64,000 bases of DNA, from NCBI GenBank assembly GCA_963757265.1, contig CAVWRA010000011.1, positions 372,001 to 436,000 on the forward strand, in the 5' to 3' direction. Below the pieces are notes generated by a model. The model ran no database searches, had not been told where the DNA came from, and worked only from the letters and a program-made list of their open reading frames with translations. Position numbers and translations under genes: made by a program. Positions within the stretch are counted from its first letter, which is position 1. Every line of letters starts with the position of its first letter. Below are positions 53,784-62,735 of this stretch, piece by piece. Source of the stretch: CAIVVT01 sp963757265 (GTDB lineage: Bacteria; Acidobacteriota; Terriglobia; Bryobacterales; Bryobacteraceae).

Positions 53784-54806
53784 TCAGTTCTGGGGTTGAT
53801 CTCTGCGCTTCAGCGTCGGCCGCTCGTCGTCGCCTTCCTTGGTCGGCTGGTTCGATGTGTCGTCCCCGTCGATCGTCCCCGTTGAACCTGCGCCCGGCGC
53901 CCGCCGCAGCTGCGGCTTGTTGGGGTTGCTGGCGGTCGTCTTGCGGCGGTTTTCCAGCGTAATCAGCCGGTCGCGCACTTCGTCGAACTCCGACGTCGTC
54001 ACCACGTACTCCGGCTTCTCCTTGAGATACTTGGCCGTCAGCTCCTGCACCTTCACAATCCGGTCGCCCGTCGGCGGATGCGACGTGAACATCTTCGAAA
54101 GCGTGCCCGGCTTGCGCTTTTCCATCGACTCCAGGCGCTCGAATATGTCCACGAATCCGTTGGGGTCGTACCCCGCCTTGTACATGTACTGCAGGCCCAG
54201 CATGTCGGCCTCGGACTCGAACTCCCGCGAGAACTTCAGGAACGTCACCGGGATCAGCAGGTTCGTCGCCTGGTAAATGCCGTACATCGCCCAGCCCCCG
54301 CCGAAGATCATCATCGGGATCGTCGCCAGGTTCACAATGCCCGCCCGCGTCATCTGCCGCGTGGCGTGCCGCGCCGCAATGTGCGCCAGCTCGTGCCCCA
54401 TCACGCCCGCAATCTCGCTCTCGTTCTGCGCGAGCTTCAGCAGCCCGGTGTTGACGAAGAAGAACCCGCCCGGCAGCGCCATCGCGTTCGGCTCGTCGGT
54501 CTCCAGCACCTTGATGCTCACCGGCACCTTGACGTCCGAGTTGCGCACCAGATTCTGGCCCACCCGGTTCACGTATTCCGCGATAATCGGGTCGTCCACA
54601 ATCTTGGCCTGGCGCTCGATCTCCATGGCGTACTGCTTGCCCATGGCGATCTCTTTTTCCATCGAATACCAGTTCACCCCGCCGTCCACTTTGCGGTTTC
54701 CGATCTGGTCCGGATCTTTTTCCTTGTCGTCGGCGCACAGCGGCAGCGCTGTCAATGCCCCGACGGCCAGAATCGCGACAGAGGATCGAATCCCTCGGAT
54801 GGTCAT
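53784..54806 (-). CDS. M48-family zinc metalloprotease (BepA/LoiP-like)
   Basis: 340 residues. Signal-like N terminus (AILAVGALTALPLCA), then an M48 domain: AGVMGHELAHIAARHATR holds the HExxH zinc site (H138, E139, H142), the third ligand Glu lies in FESEADMLG (about 199), and FTSHPPTGDRI is a conserved M48 segment. The Pro/Lys/Asp-rich tail is disordered. BepA-like proteases control outer-membrane protein assembly. TTG 54821 opens the frame, but ATG 54806 has GGAG at good distance. Confidence 0.93.
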   Translation of the reverse strand: MTIRGIRSSVAILAVGALTALPLCADDKEKDPDQIGNRKVDGGVNWYSMEKEIAMGKQYAMEIERQAKIVDDPIIAEYVNRVGQNLVRNSDVKVPVSIKVLETDEPNAMALPGGFFFVNTGLLKLAQNESEIAGVMGHELAHIAARHATRQMTRAGIVNLATIPMMIFGGGWAMYGIYQATNLLIPVTFLKFSREFESEADMLGLQYMYKAGYDPNGFVDIFERLESMEKRKPGTLSKMFTSHPPTGDRIVKVQELTAKYLKEKPEYVVTTSEFDEVRDRLITLENRRKTTASNPNKPQLRRAPGAGSTGTIDGDDTSNQPTKEGDDERPTLKRRDQPQN

Positions 54807-54903
54807 GGCTGCTCCAGTCAAGTGCGGGAATCTGGCCTCAGTATAGACTATTCACCCCGCGGCCGTACCCGTGCCCTATGCTCTCTAACGTACATTCATA
54901 GAG

Positions 54904-56073
54904 ATGGGTTACGACAATCAACCGATGCATCCGGCTGCGCCCGCCGCAATTCCCCTGTGGCACGCCTGGCGCCACGAATTCCCGGTCACCGAGCGCTACG
55001 TCTACCTCAACCACGCCGCCGTGGCCCCGCTCCCCCGCCGCACCGCCCGCGCCATGCAGGATCTGGCCGAAGACGCCTGCCTCAACGGCTCGTTCCATTA
55101 TTCCGATTGGCTCGCCACCTACGCCGCCACGCGCGCCGCCGCCGCCCGCCTCGTCAACGCCTCTCCGGCCGAGATCGCCTTTGTCAAGAACACTTCCGAG
55201 GGCATCGCCACCGTCGCCCTCGGCTTCCCCTGGCAGCCCGGCGACCGGATCGTCGCCTTCCGCGAGGAATTCCCCGCTAACTACTACATCTGGAAGAAGA
55301 TCGAGGAGTCCCGCGCCGTCCACGTCAACTGGCTCTCCTGCTTCGACTCCCTCGAAACCATCGCCGCCTCCGCCCGTGGTGCGCGACTGCTGGCCATCAG
55401 CTTCGTCCAGTACCTCAGCGGGCTTAGGGCCGACCTCGCCGCCATTGGCGAAATCTGCCGCCGCGAAGGCGTTTTCTTCTTCCTCGACGCCATTCAGGGC
55501 CTCGGCGCTTTCCCCCTCGACGTCCGCTCCATGAACATCCAGGCCTTCGCCGCCGACGGCCACAAATGGCTCCTCGGCCCCGAAGGCCAGGGCCTGCTCT
55601 ACATCCAACAGGACTGGCAGGACCGCATCCCGCCGGTGGAGTTCGGCTGGACCACCGTCGCCGGCTTCAACGACTATTCCTCGCGCGACATGACCCTCCG
55701 CTCCGACGCCGGCCGCTACGAGTGCGGCACCCTCAATACCATCAGCCTCTACGGCCTCCGCGCCTCCCTCGACCTGATCCTGGCCATTGGCGTGGACCAC
55801 ATCGCCCCCGCCCTCCTGTCCCTCACCGCCCAGTTGGCCGAGGGGGCAGGGAAGCTGGGCTACGAACTCCTTGGGCCCCCGCGCACGCCCGACAATTCCT
55901 CCGCCATCATCAGCATCCGCCATCCGCAACTCGACTCGCGCCTGGTCCATGCCCGCCTGCGCGACCACGGCTTCATCACTTCGCCGCGCCAGGGCTATGT
56001 GCGCGTCTCCCCGCACTTCTACATCAGCCCCGCCGATATAGACGCCCTCCTCGCCGCCCTGCCTCGGCCGTGA
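54904..56073 (+). CDS. Class V aminotransferase (cysteine desulfurase-like)
   Basis: A 389-residue PLP enzyme of fold type I. The PLP-binding Lys is in AADGHKWLLGPEGQG, the Asp contacting the pyridine N is in FFFLDAIQGLG, and YVYLNHAAVAPLPRRTARAM opens the enzyme. The family holds cysteine desulfurases, kynureninases and isopenicillin epimerases; without the catalytic Cys loop of IscS-type enzymes being clear, the reaction is uncertain. Convergent with the HEAT-repeat gene, 16 bp apart. Confidence 0.88.
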   Translation: MGYDNQPMHPAAPAAIPLWHAWRHEFPVTERYVYLNHAAVAPLPRRTARAMQDLAEDACLNGSFHYSDWLATYAATRAAAARLVNASPAEIAFVKNTSEGIATVALGFPWQPGDRIVAFREEFPANYYIWKKIEESRAVHVNWLSCFDSLETIAASARGARLLAISFVQYLSGLRADLAAIGEICRREGVFFFLDAIQGLGAFPLDVRSMNIQAFAADGHKWLLGPEGQGLLYIQQDWQDRIPPVEFGWTTVAGFNDYSSRDMTLRSDAGRYECGTLNTISLYGLRASLDLILAIGVDHIAPALLSLTAQLAEGAGKLGYELLGPPRTPDNSSAIISIRHPQLDSRLVHARLRDHGFITSPRQGYVRVSPHFYISPADIDALLAALPRP

Positions 56074-56089
56074 TAACGTGACCGTCCGT

Positions 56090-56947
56090 CTAAGGTGTCG
56101 GGCAGGCGACCTTTTGTAGGCCGTATAGCGTTCGGCAGTCGTCCGACGTGTTATTCAGGGCGTTTTGTGCAAGTCGCCTGACCGGTTCCGGCCGGTCGGA
56201 GTCCACGGCAAGCTTCGAAAGCATACCCCTGCATCTTTCAACAGCAACTGGCCCCATTCTGGCTATTGACTGGATCGCCGTCAACGAGATGTCCTCGTTC
56301 GAGTCGCCCAAGGATTGTGCCACGGCGTCGATGATTTTCTCACTCTTGATTGTGCTCCTACCAACCGCATTGATTAAACGTGTTCTAGGCTCCGTGTCCA
56401 GGGGCAGTCCGAGGAGGTATAGCAAGGACTGTTCCGTTTCCGCGGCGGTCGGGGCTATGTCAATCAGCGCGCCAGCCGGAGCGATTTTGTCCGCCGGTGC
56501 GGCGGCGCCTCTGAGTATAAAACTAGACAGGATCGGAACAACCTTTTCCTTGGGCACAGGTTTCATGCGCATGAAGACTAGTGCCGCGAATGTCTTGAAT
56601 CGGGGATCCTTTCGATTGAGCATCGTTGCGATTTCCGGAATACGATCGCTGAGCAGGTCACCCGAGTCCTTGCGTTCCGCAACTATGGTGAGGGCAAATG
56701 CCGCCTGTATGCCGGCAACTCCATCGACCTTCATCGCTTCGAAGATGGCCGGTAACGCATTCTTGAGCTCGCTCTGGCTCATATTCGCGATTTGGTCCAC
56801 CGCGTTGAGCAATTCTTGGTCGGACGGCACCGCTGCGGCGCTTTCCCTCAAATTCTGGAAGTATTCCTGAACGGTTGGGTTTTGTGCGATGGAATTAGCG
56901 GTCATGCCAAGCATCAAAGAAACCGTCAGGATAATGTTATATCCCAT
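56090..56947 (-). CDS. Secreted HEAT-repeat-like protein
   Basis: 285 residues. A signal peptide (MGYNIILTVSLMLGMTANSIA) is followed by helical repeats of HEAT/armadillo type, such as ALPAIFEAMKVDGVAGIQAAFALTIV and AVAQSLGDSNEDISLTAIQSIARMG. Three Cys lie near the C terminus. Such proteins act as scaffolds; no partner is apparent. AGGAGG nine bases before the ATG is a strong start. Codon choice is visibly less GC-biased than neighbours, hinting at recent transfer. Confidence 0.75.
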   Translation of the reverse strand: MGYNIILTVSLMLGMTANSIAQNPTVQEYFQNLRESAAAVPSDQELLNAVDQIANMSQSELKNALPAIFEAMKVDGVAGIQAAFALTIVAERKDSGDLLSDRIPEIATMLNRKDPRFKTFAALVFMRMKPVPKEKVVPILSSFILRGAAAPADKIAPAGALIDIAPTAAETEQSLLYLLGLPLDTEPRTRLINAVGRSTIKSEKIIDAVAQSLGDSNEDISLTAIQSIARMGPVAVERCRGMLSKLAVDSDRPEPVRRLAQNALNNTSDDCRTLYGLQKVACPTP

Positions 56948-57107
56948 TTAGGTCACCCTCCTAATTGCAGGGCACATGCGTCGCTTGCGTTTGGCTGCCG
57001 GTTACTTTTTTCCCAAATCCCGCAAGACAGCACGTGATGTAGGTTGTGTCAGTCCGCGGAGGCACATATTGATATACTATCCAGTCGGGCGAGGGTCGCC
57101 ATTGTTT

Positions 57108-59819
57108 TCACCGTACCCGCCACGCCAGTGGCGCTATGCCAGGCACTCGCTCGGCTAGCATCAGGCTGTAGCGGGATTCCTGGCTGCCCAGGGTGATTCG
57201 CGAACCGTCCGGCGAAATGCCGAAGGATTCGGTTGGCGCTTCCGGATCAAAGCCAGCCAGGGCCCTGCGAGTCCGGGTCGTGTCTTGCCCCGGAACGAAA
57301 TCCTGCGCAAAGACACCCGGCTCCCCCTTCTCGTCAGGACCTACGAAAGCGATGGTCCGCCCGTCCAGCATCCAGCGGGGCCTAAATGCATTCCGAATAC
57401 TAAAGGCGACAACCGCCCCGTCGTCGATCCGCACCACCTGCAACGGACTGTTCGCGGCGCCGATATACACCGCATAACGGCCATCGGGAGAAACTTCGGG
57501 AATCACATCGTCCCCCGTCACCAGCCGCGTCGCCGCACTGCCGTCCGGATGTATCTTCCAGATGCCCTTTTTGTCTGGGTTTGCCGACGCATAAATAATC
57601 CAGCGCCCGTCGCGCGTCATGGTCGGGTTCTCCGCGTCCAGCCCGTCGTGCGTGACTTGTCTGGCATTGCTCCCGTCGGCCTCGGCCATCCAGATCTCCA
57701 GATGGCCCCCGCGCCGCGAGCTCCAGAGGATGTTCCTGCCGTCCGGCGTGAAGGCCGGATCCCAGTCGTCGGCGGGATCGTCGGTGATGCGGCGCAGCGC
57801 GCCAGTGATCGTCGACACTTCCCAGAGGTCCAGGTTGCCGCTGCGATTGGAAGAAAAAAGGACCCACTCCCCGTTCGGAGAATAAACCGGCTGGCGGTCC
57901 CGGCTGTTGCCGCGTGTCAACCAGCGGGATTTTGTCTTCTCCTTCAGGGAGAATTCCCTAAGGCTCTCCGGCGACGACGTGGGATCAATGTCGAAAACGA
58001 TTCGGCCCGGACCCGCGATATCCAGCACGGCATTGCTTTGGGGACTTGTCGAGTAGCGTCTGCCAATCACCCGAACGGAGGTTGTGACGTACGATGCGGC
58101 CCGTGCCGCCGTTTGCGGACTCTGCCTGGGAGTAAACCACCATGTCGGGCGACAGCCACGCCAGGGAGGAGATTGCCGTTCCCCGGGCGGCGTAGCGACC
58201 GCGCGAATCTCTTTTCCATCGGCGCTGACCAGGAAGATGGAGGAAGGGATTCCGGTTCGGCCAATCAGAACTGCTCTCTCCGTTGCACCCAGGTAGCTAA
58301 AAGCCGCATTCAGAGGCGCAGTCAAATCCACCGCCCCGATGTAATGACCATCCGGGGACCAGCGCGGGAAGTTCAGCGTGTAGTTCGGCACGCGCGCCAC
58401 CTCACGCCCGCCCTCCCCGCTGACGCTGACCATTCCGATGGCTGTGCTGGTGAGCCCATCCTTGAACTTCCAACGCACGAACGCGATCTCGCGCGCATCC
58501 GGAGACCAGTCGCCGGCCACCGCGTCCTCGATCAGTTTCCTTGCCTCGCCGCCCACAATCGACATCCTGTAGAGCGAGTTCGCCCGCGTGAAGAGGATCG
58601 TTGAGCCATCTTTGGAGAAGCGGGGAAGATCGTCGGGCCCCCCTGTCGTAAGCGGAACTTCGCTTCCAGTTAGCACTTCTTTCAGCCAGATCCGCCGCTG
58701 GCCGTCCCGATCGGAACTGAACGCGATCAGGCGGCCGTCGGGCGAAGCGGCGGGGGCATGATCGTGATTCGAGTAAGTGAGGTACCGAATGGCGCTGGTC
58801 TGCGGCACGCGGGTCTCGCCGGAGAGCTGCCACCACACCAGGGCAGCGCCGGCGGCGGCAGCCAGCGTAAGACCCGCCGCCACGAAAAAGATCTTGAGCG
58901 CGGATGTCTTCGCGGGCGCAAGAGCCGGGAGAATTCCTCTGGCGGCGCCCATCTCGGACATGTGTTTGTAGATTCCCTCCAGATCGCGCGCCAGATCGCG
59001 TGTGCTGTCGAATCGCCCTTCCGCGTCCTTCGCCAGACAGCGCTCGATGAACCAGCGAAATAACGTCGGAGTCTGCTGGCTCAGTGCCGCGACGGGTTCC
59101 GGTTCTTCGCGGATGATGGCGGTGAGAGTCTCAGCCGCGGTGTTCCGCTGAAACGGCCTTTTGCCCGTAGCCATCTCATAGGCAACCGACCCGAGAGAGA
59201 ACTGATCGGAGCGGAAATCGGTGGGCCTCCCACTGGCCTGCTCCGGGGACATGTAGGACAACGTTCCGACTATGGCGCCCGCTTCCGTGATCCCGGTTTC
59301 GGTGGAGACCTGCGTTTGGTCCCCGACCCCCTCCGCCGGATGCGCGAGTTTGGCCAGCCCGAAGTCGAGGATCTTCACGCGGCCATCCTTAGTGACGAAA
59401 ATGTTCCCCGGCTTCAGATCGCGGTGGACGATGCCTTTCCCGTGCGCCGCGGCCAGGCCGCGGCTGACCTCCAGTGCATATTCGATCGCCTTGGCCGTTG
59501 GAATCGGCCCGGCCCGCATCCGATCGAGAAGCGTCAACCCTTCCAGGAGCTCGGAAACGATATAGGGTGAGCCATCCCCCTGGCCCACATCGAAAATGGT
59601 GAGAATATTCGGATGATTCAGCGCTCCCGAGGCGCGCACTTCCTGCTCGAAGCGGCGGAGACGATCCGCATCCTGCGCGAAAGATGGCGGCAAGACCTTG
59701 ATGGCAACGTCACGGCCTATTCGGGGATCGCGGGCGCGATACACCTCTCCCATTCCCCCGGCGCCAATGGGCGCAAGGATCACATACGGCCCGAGCTTGG
59801 TCCCGGCGGAAAGCGGCAT
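57108..59819 (-). CDS. Ser/Thr protein kinase with C-terminal TolB/WD40 propeller
   Basis: 903 residues. Kinase domain at about 1-275: Gly-rich loop GAGGMGEVYRARD, VAIK Lys, HRDLKPGN catalytic loop, DFG, and GTLSYMSPEQ. A TM helix (about 308-330, IFFVAAGLTLAAAAGAALVWW) leads to an extracytoplasmic propeller with repeated SPDGR and SNRSGNLDLW blades. This PknB-plus-propeller plan is frequent in acidobacteria; the propeller may sense envelope signals. Oddity: between about 58195 and 58045 the printed frame gives a non-propeller stretch, while the +1 frame gives a normal blade, so two compensating single-base changes are likely. ATG 59819 is chosen over TTG 59846. Confidence 0.9.
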   Translation of the reverse strand: MPLSAGTKLGPYVILAPIGAGGMGEVYRARDPRIGRDVAIKVLPPSFAQDADRLRRFEQEVRASGALNHPNILTIFDVGQGDGSPYIVSELLEGLTLLDRMRAGPIPTAKAIEYALEVSRGLAAAHGKGIVHRDLKPGNIFVTKDGRVKILDFGLAKLAHPAEGVGDQTQVSTETGITEAGAIVGTLSYMSPEQASGRPTDFRSDQFSLGSVAYEMATGKRPFQRNTAAETLTAIIREEPEPVAALSQQTPTLFRWFIERCLAKDAEGRFDSTRDLARDLEGIYKHMSEMGAARGILPALAPAKTSALKIFFVAAGLTLAAAAGAALVWWQLSGETRVPQTSAIRYLTYSNHDHAPAASPDGRLIAFSSDRDGQRRIWLKEVLTGSEVPLTTGGPDDLPRFSKDGSTILFTRANSLYRMSIVGGEARKLIEDAVAGDWSPDAREIAFVRWKFKDGLTSTAIGMVSVSGEGGREVARVPNYTLNFPRWSPDGHYIGAVDLTAPLNAAFSYLGATERAVLIGRTGIPSSIFLVSADGKEIRAVATPPGERQSPPWRGCRPTWWFTPRQSPQTAARAASYVTTSVRVIGRRYSTSPQSNAVLDIAGPGRIVFDIDPTSSPESLREFSLKEKTKSRWLTRGNSRDRQPVYSPNGEWVLFSSNRSGNLDLWEVSTITGALRRITDDPADDWDPAFTPDGRNILWSSRRGGHLEIWMAEADGSNARQVTHDGLDAENPTMTRDGRWIIYASANPDKKGIWKIHPDGSAATRLVTGDDVIPEVSPDGRYAVYIGAANSPLQVVRIDDGAVVAFSIRNAFRPRWMLDGRTIAFVGPDEKGEPGVFAQDFVPGQDTTRTRRALAGFDPEAPTESFGISPDGSRITLGSQESRYSLMLAERVPGIAPLAWRVR

Positions 59820-60003
59820 ACCTGCGCTTCGGACCAGTTTACTCAATCAGAGGGCAGCTAGGTTCTGAATCACGGCCCATCCGGAATTTGTCTTTGCAAC
59901 CGGCTCGTCTGGGACCAGATCTGGGTTATGATAGCTTGTCAAATGCCGGCGAAGCTGGTAGCTGAGGGTACCGCCAAGCGCTTGCAGGAATAAGGGAGAG
60001 CAA

Positions 60004-60399
60004 ATGACGCGTGTTCTGCTGCTAGGCCTCGATCCAGAGACTGTGGATTTTTCTGACCCTGCTTTGCCACCAGGTATGACTGCTGAGAAGGTTCACGCCG
60101 GCATCGCGGTGGCGCAAAGGCAATTTGCGGAACGCGGATGGGAGGGCGACGTTGGTATGATCCGGCCTGACGAAACCGCTGGGCCGGCAGTGGAGCGTCT
60201 GTTAGCTTCGAAGAGCTACGATTGTGTGGTAATCGGAGCCGGCGTGCGCTTGCCACCCCGCTGCCTCGCATTATTCGAAGTCGTCATCAATTCGATTCGT
60301 AAGGCCGCCCCAGGCGCGGCGATTGCCTTCAATACACGACCCGACGATAGCGCCGATGCCGCCGCCCGATGGTTGGCGGCTGGAAGCCGGGTTGTATAG
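60004..60399 (+). CDS. Small conserved-looking protein of unknown function
   Basis: 131 residues, opening MTRVLLLGLDPETVDFSDPALPPGM and containing SYDCVVIGAGVRLPPRCLALFEVVINSIRKAAPGAAIAFNTRPDDS. The alternating beta/alpha pattern suggests a small flavodoxin- or receiver-like alpha/beta fold, but no motif is decisive. GGGAG before the ATG gives a good start. It is divergent from the kinase-propeller gene, so the two may share a control region. I do not recognise a named family. Confidence 0.7.
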   Translation: MTRVLLLGLDPETVDFSDPALPPGMTAEKVHAGIAVAQRQFAERGWEGDVGMIRPDETAGPAVERLLASKSYDCVVIGAGVRLPPRCLALFEVVINSIRKAAPGAAIAFNTRPDDSADAAARWLAAGSRVV

Positions 60400-60640
60400 T
60401 CCGGCATCCAAAAAACCAGGGTGGTCAGGCTCAAGCTAGCCGCCATCAAGTAGTGGATAGCGCCTGCATCACGCGCTGTCCGGAAATGGCCCCAATGCCC
60501 TCCGTTCCGCGCTTGACACCGGGCCTATGCTCAAAGTGGGAGGACCCTTTTTTTACGCCTCAAATTGTGCCTGACCGGATGGCCGCCCATCCCAGCCCGC
60601 CGCCAATTCCGAAAAACTGAAAAAACACCGAAATCTATCC

Positions 60641-60833
60641 GACGATAGCCTTTTAAGTGATTGATTCAATTCAGCAAAGTCGATATTTGGCTTTGTTCCT
60701 TCAAAAAGGTGATTTTGTACCGTGGCGCAGACATTTTGTCTGCCGCGTCGGCATTCGTGCCGACGTTTGGTCCGGCCAGCCCGGTTCCATCTTCAGTGCC
60801 TGGGCTTTCGACCTGCCGACGCCCCGGTCAAGC
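60641..60833 (+). repeat. First copy of a ~195-bp direct repeat containing a double hairpin
   Basis: Aligns over most of its length with 60936-61133. It contains two adjacent hairpins, gcagaca-ttt-tgtctgc and gtcggca-ttcg-tgccgac (60727-60763), and a T/A-rich left part with ggctttgttcc. Between 60400 and 61160 there is no supported gene. Confidence 0.8.
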
Positions 60834-60935
60834 CTTCTTGACACGCAGGTGTAGCATCAATCAGGGAGTCCGCATTTGCGCGCCGGAAAAAGCGCTCTTT
60901 GAAAACCGAATAACGGGCGAATACCTGCCCGAAAG

Positions 60936-61133
60936 ATAGCCTCTTAAGTCTTTGGTTCTAAAAAGCAAAGTCGATATCCTAGCTTTGTTCCTCCAAAAAT
61001 GTGTTTTTGCATCGTGGCGCAGGCATTCTTGTCTGCCAAGTCGGCACTCGTGCCAACGTTTGGTCCCCCCAGCCCGGTCCCATCTTCAGCGCCCGTTCTT
61101 TCGACCTGCCGACGCACCCCGGCGGGCGCCCAA
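60936..61133 (+). repeat. Second copy of the ~195-bp direct repeat
   Basis: Shares blocks such as gcaaagtcgatat, agctttgttcct, tcgtgccaacgtttggtcc and tttcgacctgccgacgc with the first copy, at about 295-bp spacing. The hairpins are slightly decayed (tcggcactcgtgccaac has lost one pair). It ends ~30 bp before the thioesterase start. Confidence 0.8.
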
Positions 61134-61162
61134 TCCGTCAATTCGGGTTGTACACTTGTCCC

Positions 61163-61603
61163 ATGACCGAACCGCCGAACTTGGCTGCTTTCTTTGACCG
61201 CGACCGCTTCGCCACGGGCAACGGAATGCGCGTCGTCGAGGTGCGCACCGGCTACGCCCGCGCGGAGATGGTCGTCGAACCCCGGCATCTGAACACGGTC
61301 GGCATCCTGCAAGGCGGCGCCCTGTTCACACTCGCCGATCTGGCCTTTGCCGCAGCCTGCAACTCGCACGGAGTGGTCGCCCTGGGATGCCAGGCCGACA
61401 TGACCTATTTCAAGGCCATCACGGAGGGCCGAATTACGGCCGTCGCCGAGGAGATTTCGCGCACGCGCCGGCTTTCCACGTGCCTGGTGCACGTGCGCGA
61501 CGAGCGCGCTGAATTGGTGGCCCTGTTCAAGGGCCTGGCCTACATCAAAGGCACTCCCTTGCCGCTGCACGCGTCCGGCCCGTCGCCCGGAGAACCTGAG
61601 TAG
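61163..61603 (+). CDS. PaaI-type thioesterase (hotdog fold)
   Basis: 146 residues. A hotdog thioesterase: HLNTVGILQGGALFTLADLAFAAACNSHG holds the catalytic Gly/Asp region of the PaaI family (GGxxFxLAD), then MTYFKAITEGRITAVAEEISRTRRLSTCLVHVRDE. It hydrolyses acyl-CoA esters; substrate unknown. The printed frame extends upstream through the repeat; ATG 61163 is the true start. Confidence 0.88.
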   Translation: MTEPPNLAAFFDRDRFATGNGMRVVEVRTGYARAEMVVEPRHLNTVGILQGGALFTLADLAFAAACNSHGVVALGCQADMTYFKAITEGRITAVAEEISRTRRLSTCLVHVRDERAELVALFKGLAYIKGTPLPLHASGPSPGEPE

Positions 61604-61974
61604 CGCAACAAAACTGGGATCTGCGCGCGCGCCGCCATCGCACCTCGGCTCAATGCCCCTGCTGCCCACCCCTCCGCGCCCTCCCGCGCCCGCACTCCCC
61701 CGCCAATCGAACTATCGGCCGCGGGCCACTAGGTTATTAGGGGTTATTGACGGTTATTTCCTCCGCCGCAGCCCCGGTCACAGCTTCAGCCACTTTTTTC
61801 TCGCCGCCCGTTACTATCCTCCTTCCAGGAACTTGCGACGCCGCGCAACCCCGCTGGCGCAGCGCCTCACCCCCAAATCTCTTGCCTCCCGGTTGTACCG
61901 TGGTACGGGGAACAAGAGCCGGCCGGTCTTCGCGTCCCTTCGCCGAAAGGTAGAGCGGCATTCTTGGCTTGTTT

Positions 61975-62130
61975 GTTTCACCGCGCCCGTAGCGCGGCGT
62001 AGCGTGGGGTTTGTGGCAACAAGGTGTGCTTGGGCGATGCGCACAGGCGTGCTGGGGGGTACGTCGAACGCGCCGACCCGGCGCAACCAAGTGGACACAG
62101 GCCTATCGCGAGCCGTAGCCGGGTGCGATG
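61975..62130 (+). repeat. Diverged copy of the 176-bp palindromic repeat
   Basis: Keeps the same order of landmarks as the full copies: tgtttcacc, gtagcgcggcg, caacaagg, caggcgt, gtacgtcgaa, gacccggcgcaac, cctatcgcgagccgtagccgg. It differs at many positions and the right end has decayed. The rest of 61604-62735 holds no supported gene, only repeat pieces. Confidence 0.6.
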
Positions 62131-62370
62131 GAGCGAGGCAGGCAGAGGATGCTTAACCAAAGCGGGCCGCTGCTTCGGCAGCGCGCTTAGAGACGTTTCT
62201 TCTCCCGATCAGCTCGATAAGTACGATGGGGCGGCGGCTTCGGCCCCGCTCCATCGGGCGACTAAATTGTTTTGGTGTGTTGGGCCTTCTGCTGGTAGCG
62301 GCTGGCAGCTGGATCTTCAGTTTTTTGACATAGGTTGTTCGACACGCGCCCGCGCGTGATGGAGCCGTGT

Positions 62371-62530
62371 GTTTCAGAGCCGCGACCGCGAGGGAGCGGG
62401 CGCCCCTTGCTTGCCCGCCATAGCGACGAGAGTCGCGGAGGTGGGTGGCGCAGACATTCCTGTCTGCCGCGTCGGCATTCGTGCCGACGTTTTGCGCGTG
62501 TTTCTGAGCCGCGACCGTAAGGGAGCGGTT
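62371..62530 (+). repeat. Repeat cluster: GAGCCGCGACCG pair and double hairpin
   Basis: tttcagagccgcgaccgc + gagggagcgg (62371-62399) and tttctgagccgcgaccgt + aagggagcgg (62501-62528) form a direct repeat. Between them, 62447-62495 carries the double hairpin gcagacattcctgtctgc then gtcggcattcgtgccgac, the third copy of the motif seen at 60727 and 61018. Confidence 0.75.
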
Positions 62531-62681
62531 GCGCGTGGTGGGGCAGACGGCCACGTCCGCGCCGAGCCTCCACGTCCGGCCCCTCCACGGGCCTCATCTC
62601 ATCCACTCGTTCCTTCGCCTCAGCAGTGGTGTGCCCACTCACCGGCGTAAGCGCAAAGTGCAGATTCGTTTTCTGAAACGG

Positions 62682-62714
62682 AAAAACCGCCGGAGCGGCA
62701 TTCGCCCCGGCGGT
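62682..62714 (-). terminator. Intrinsic terminator of the coiled-coil protein gene
   Basis: ACCGCCGGGGCGAATGCCGC then TCCGGCGGT followed by TTTTT on the minus strand: a GC-rich stem and T-run, ~20 bp after the stop codon. Classic Rho-independent form. Confidence 0.88.
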
Positions 62715-62735
62715 CTGTGCATCCTTCAGCCTGGC

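Noticed and set aside
61737..62098. Several 60-120-codon frames on both strands
   Set aside because: They overlap each other and the diverged repeat, and none has a ribosome site or recognisable sequence.
60641..62530. CRISPR array
   Set aside because: Repeats are irregularly spaced, long and few, with no uniform spacers and no cas genes.
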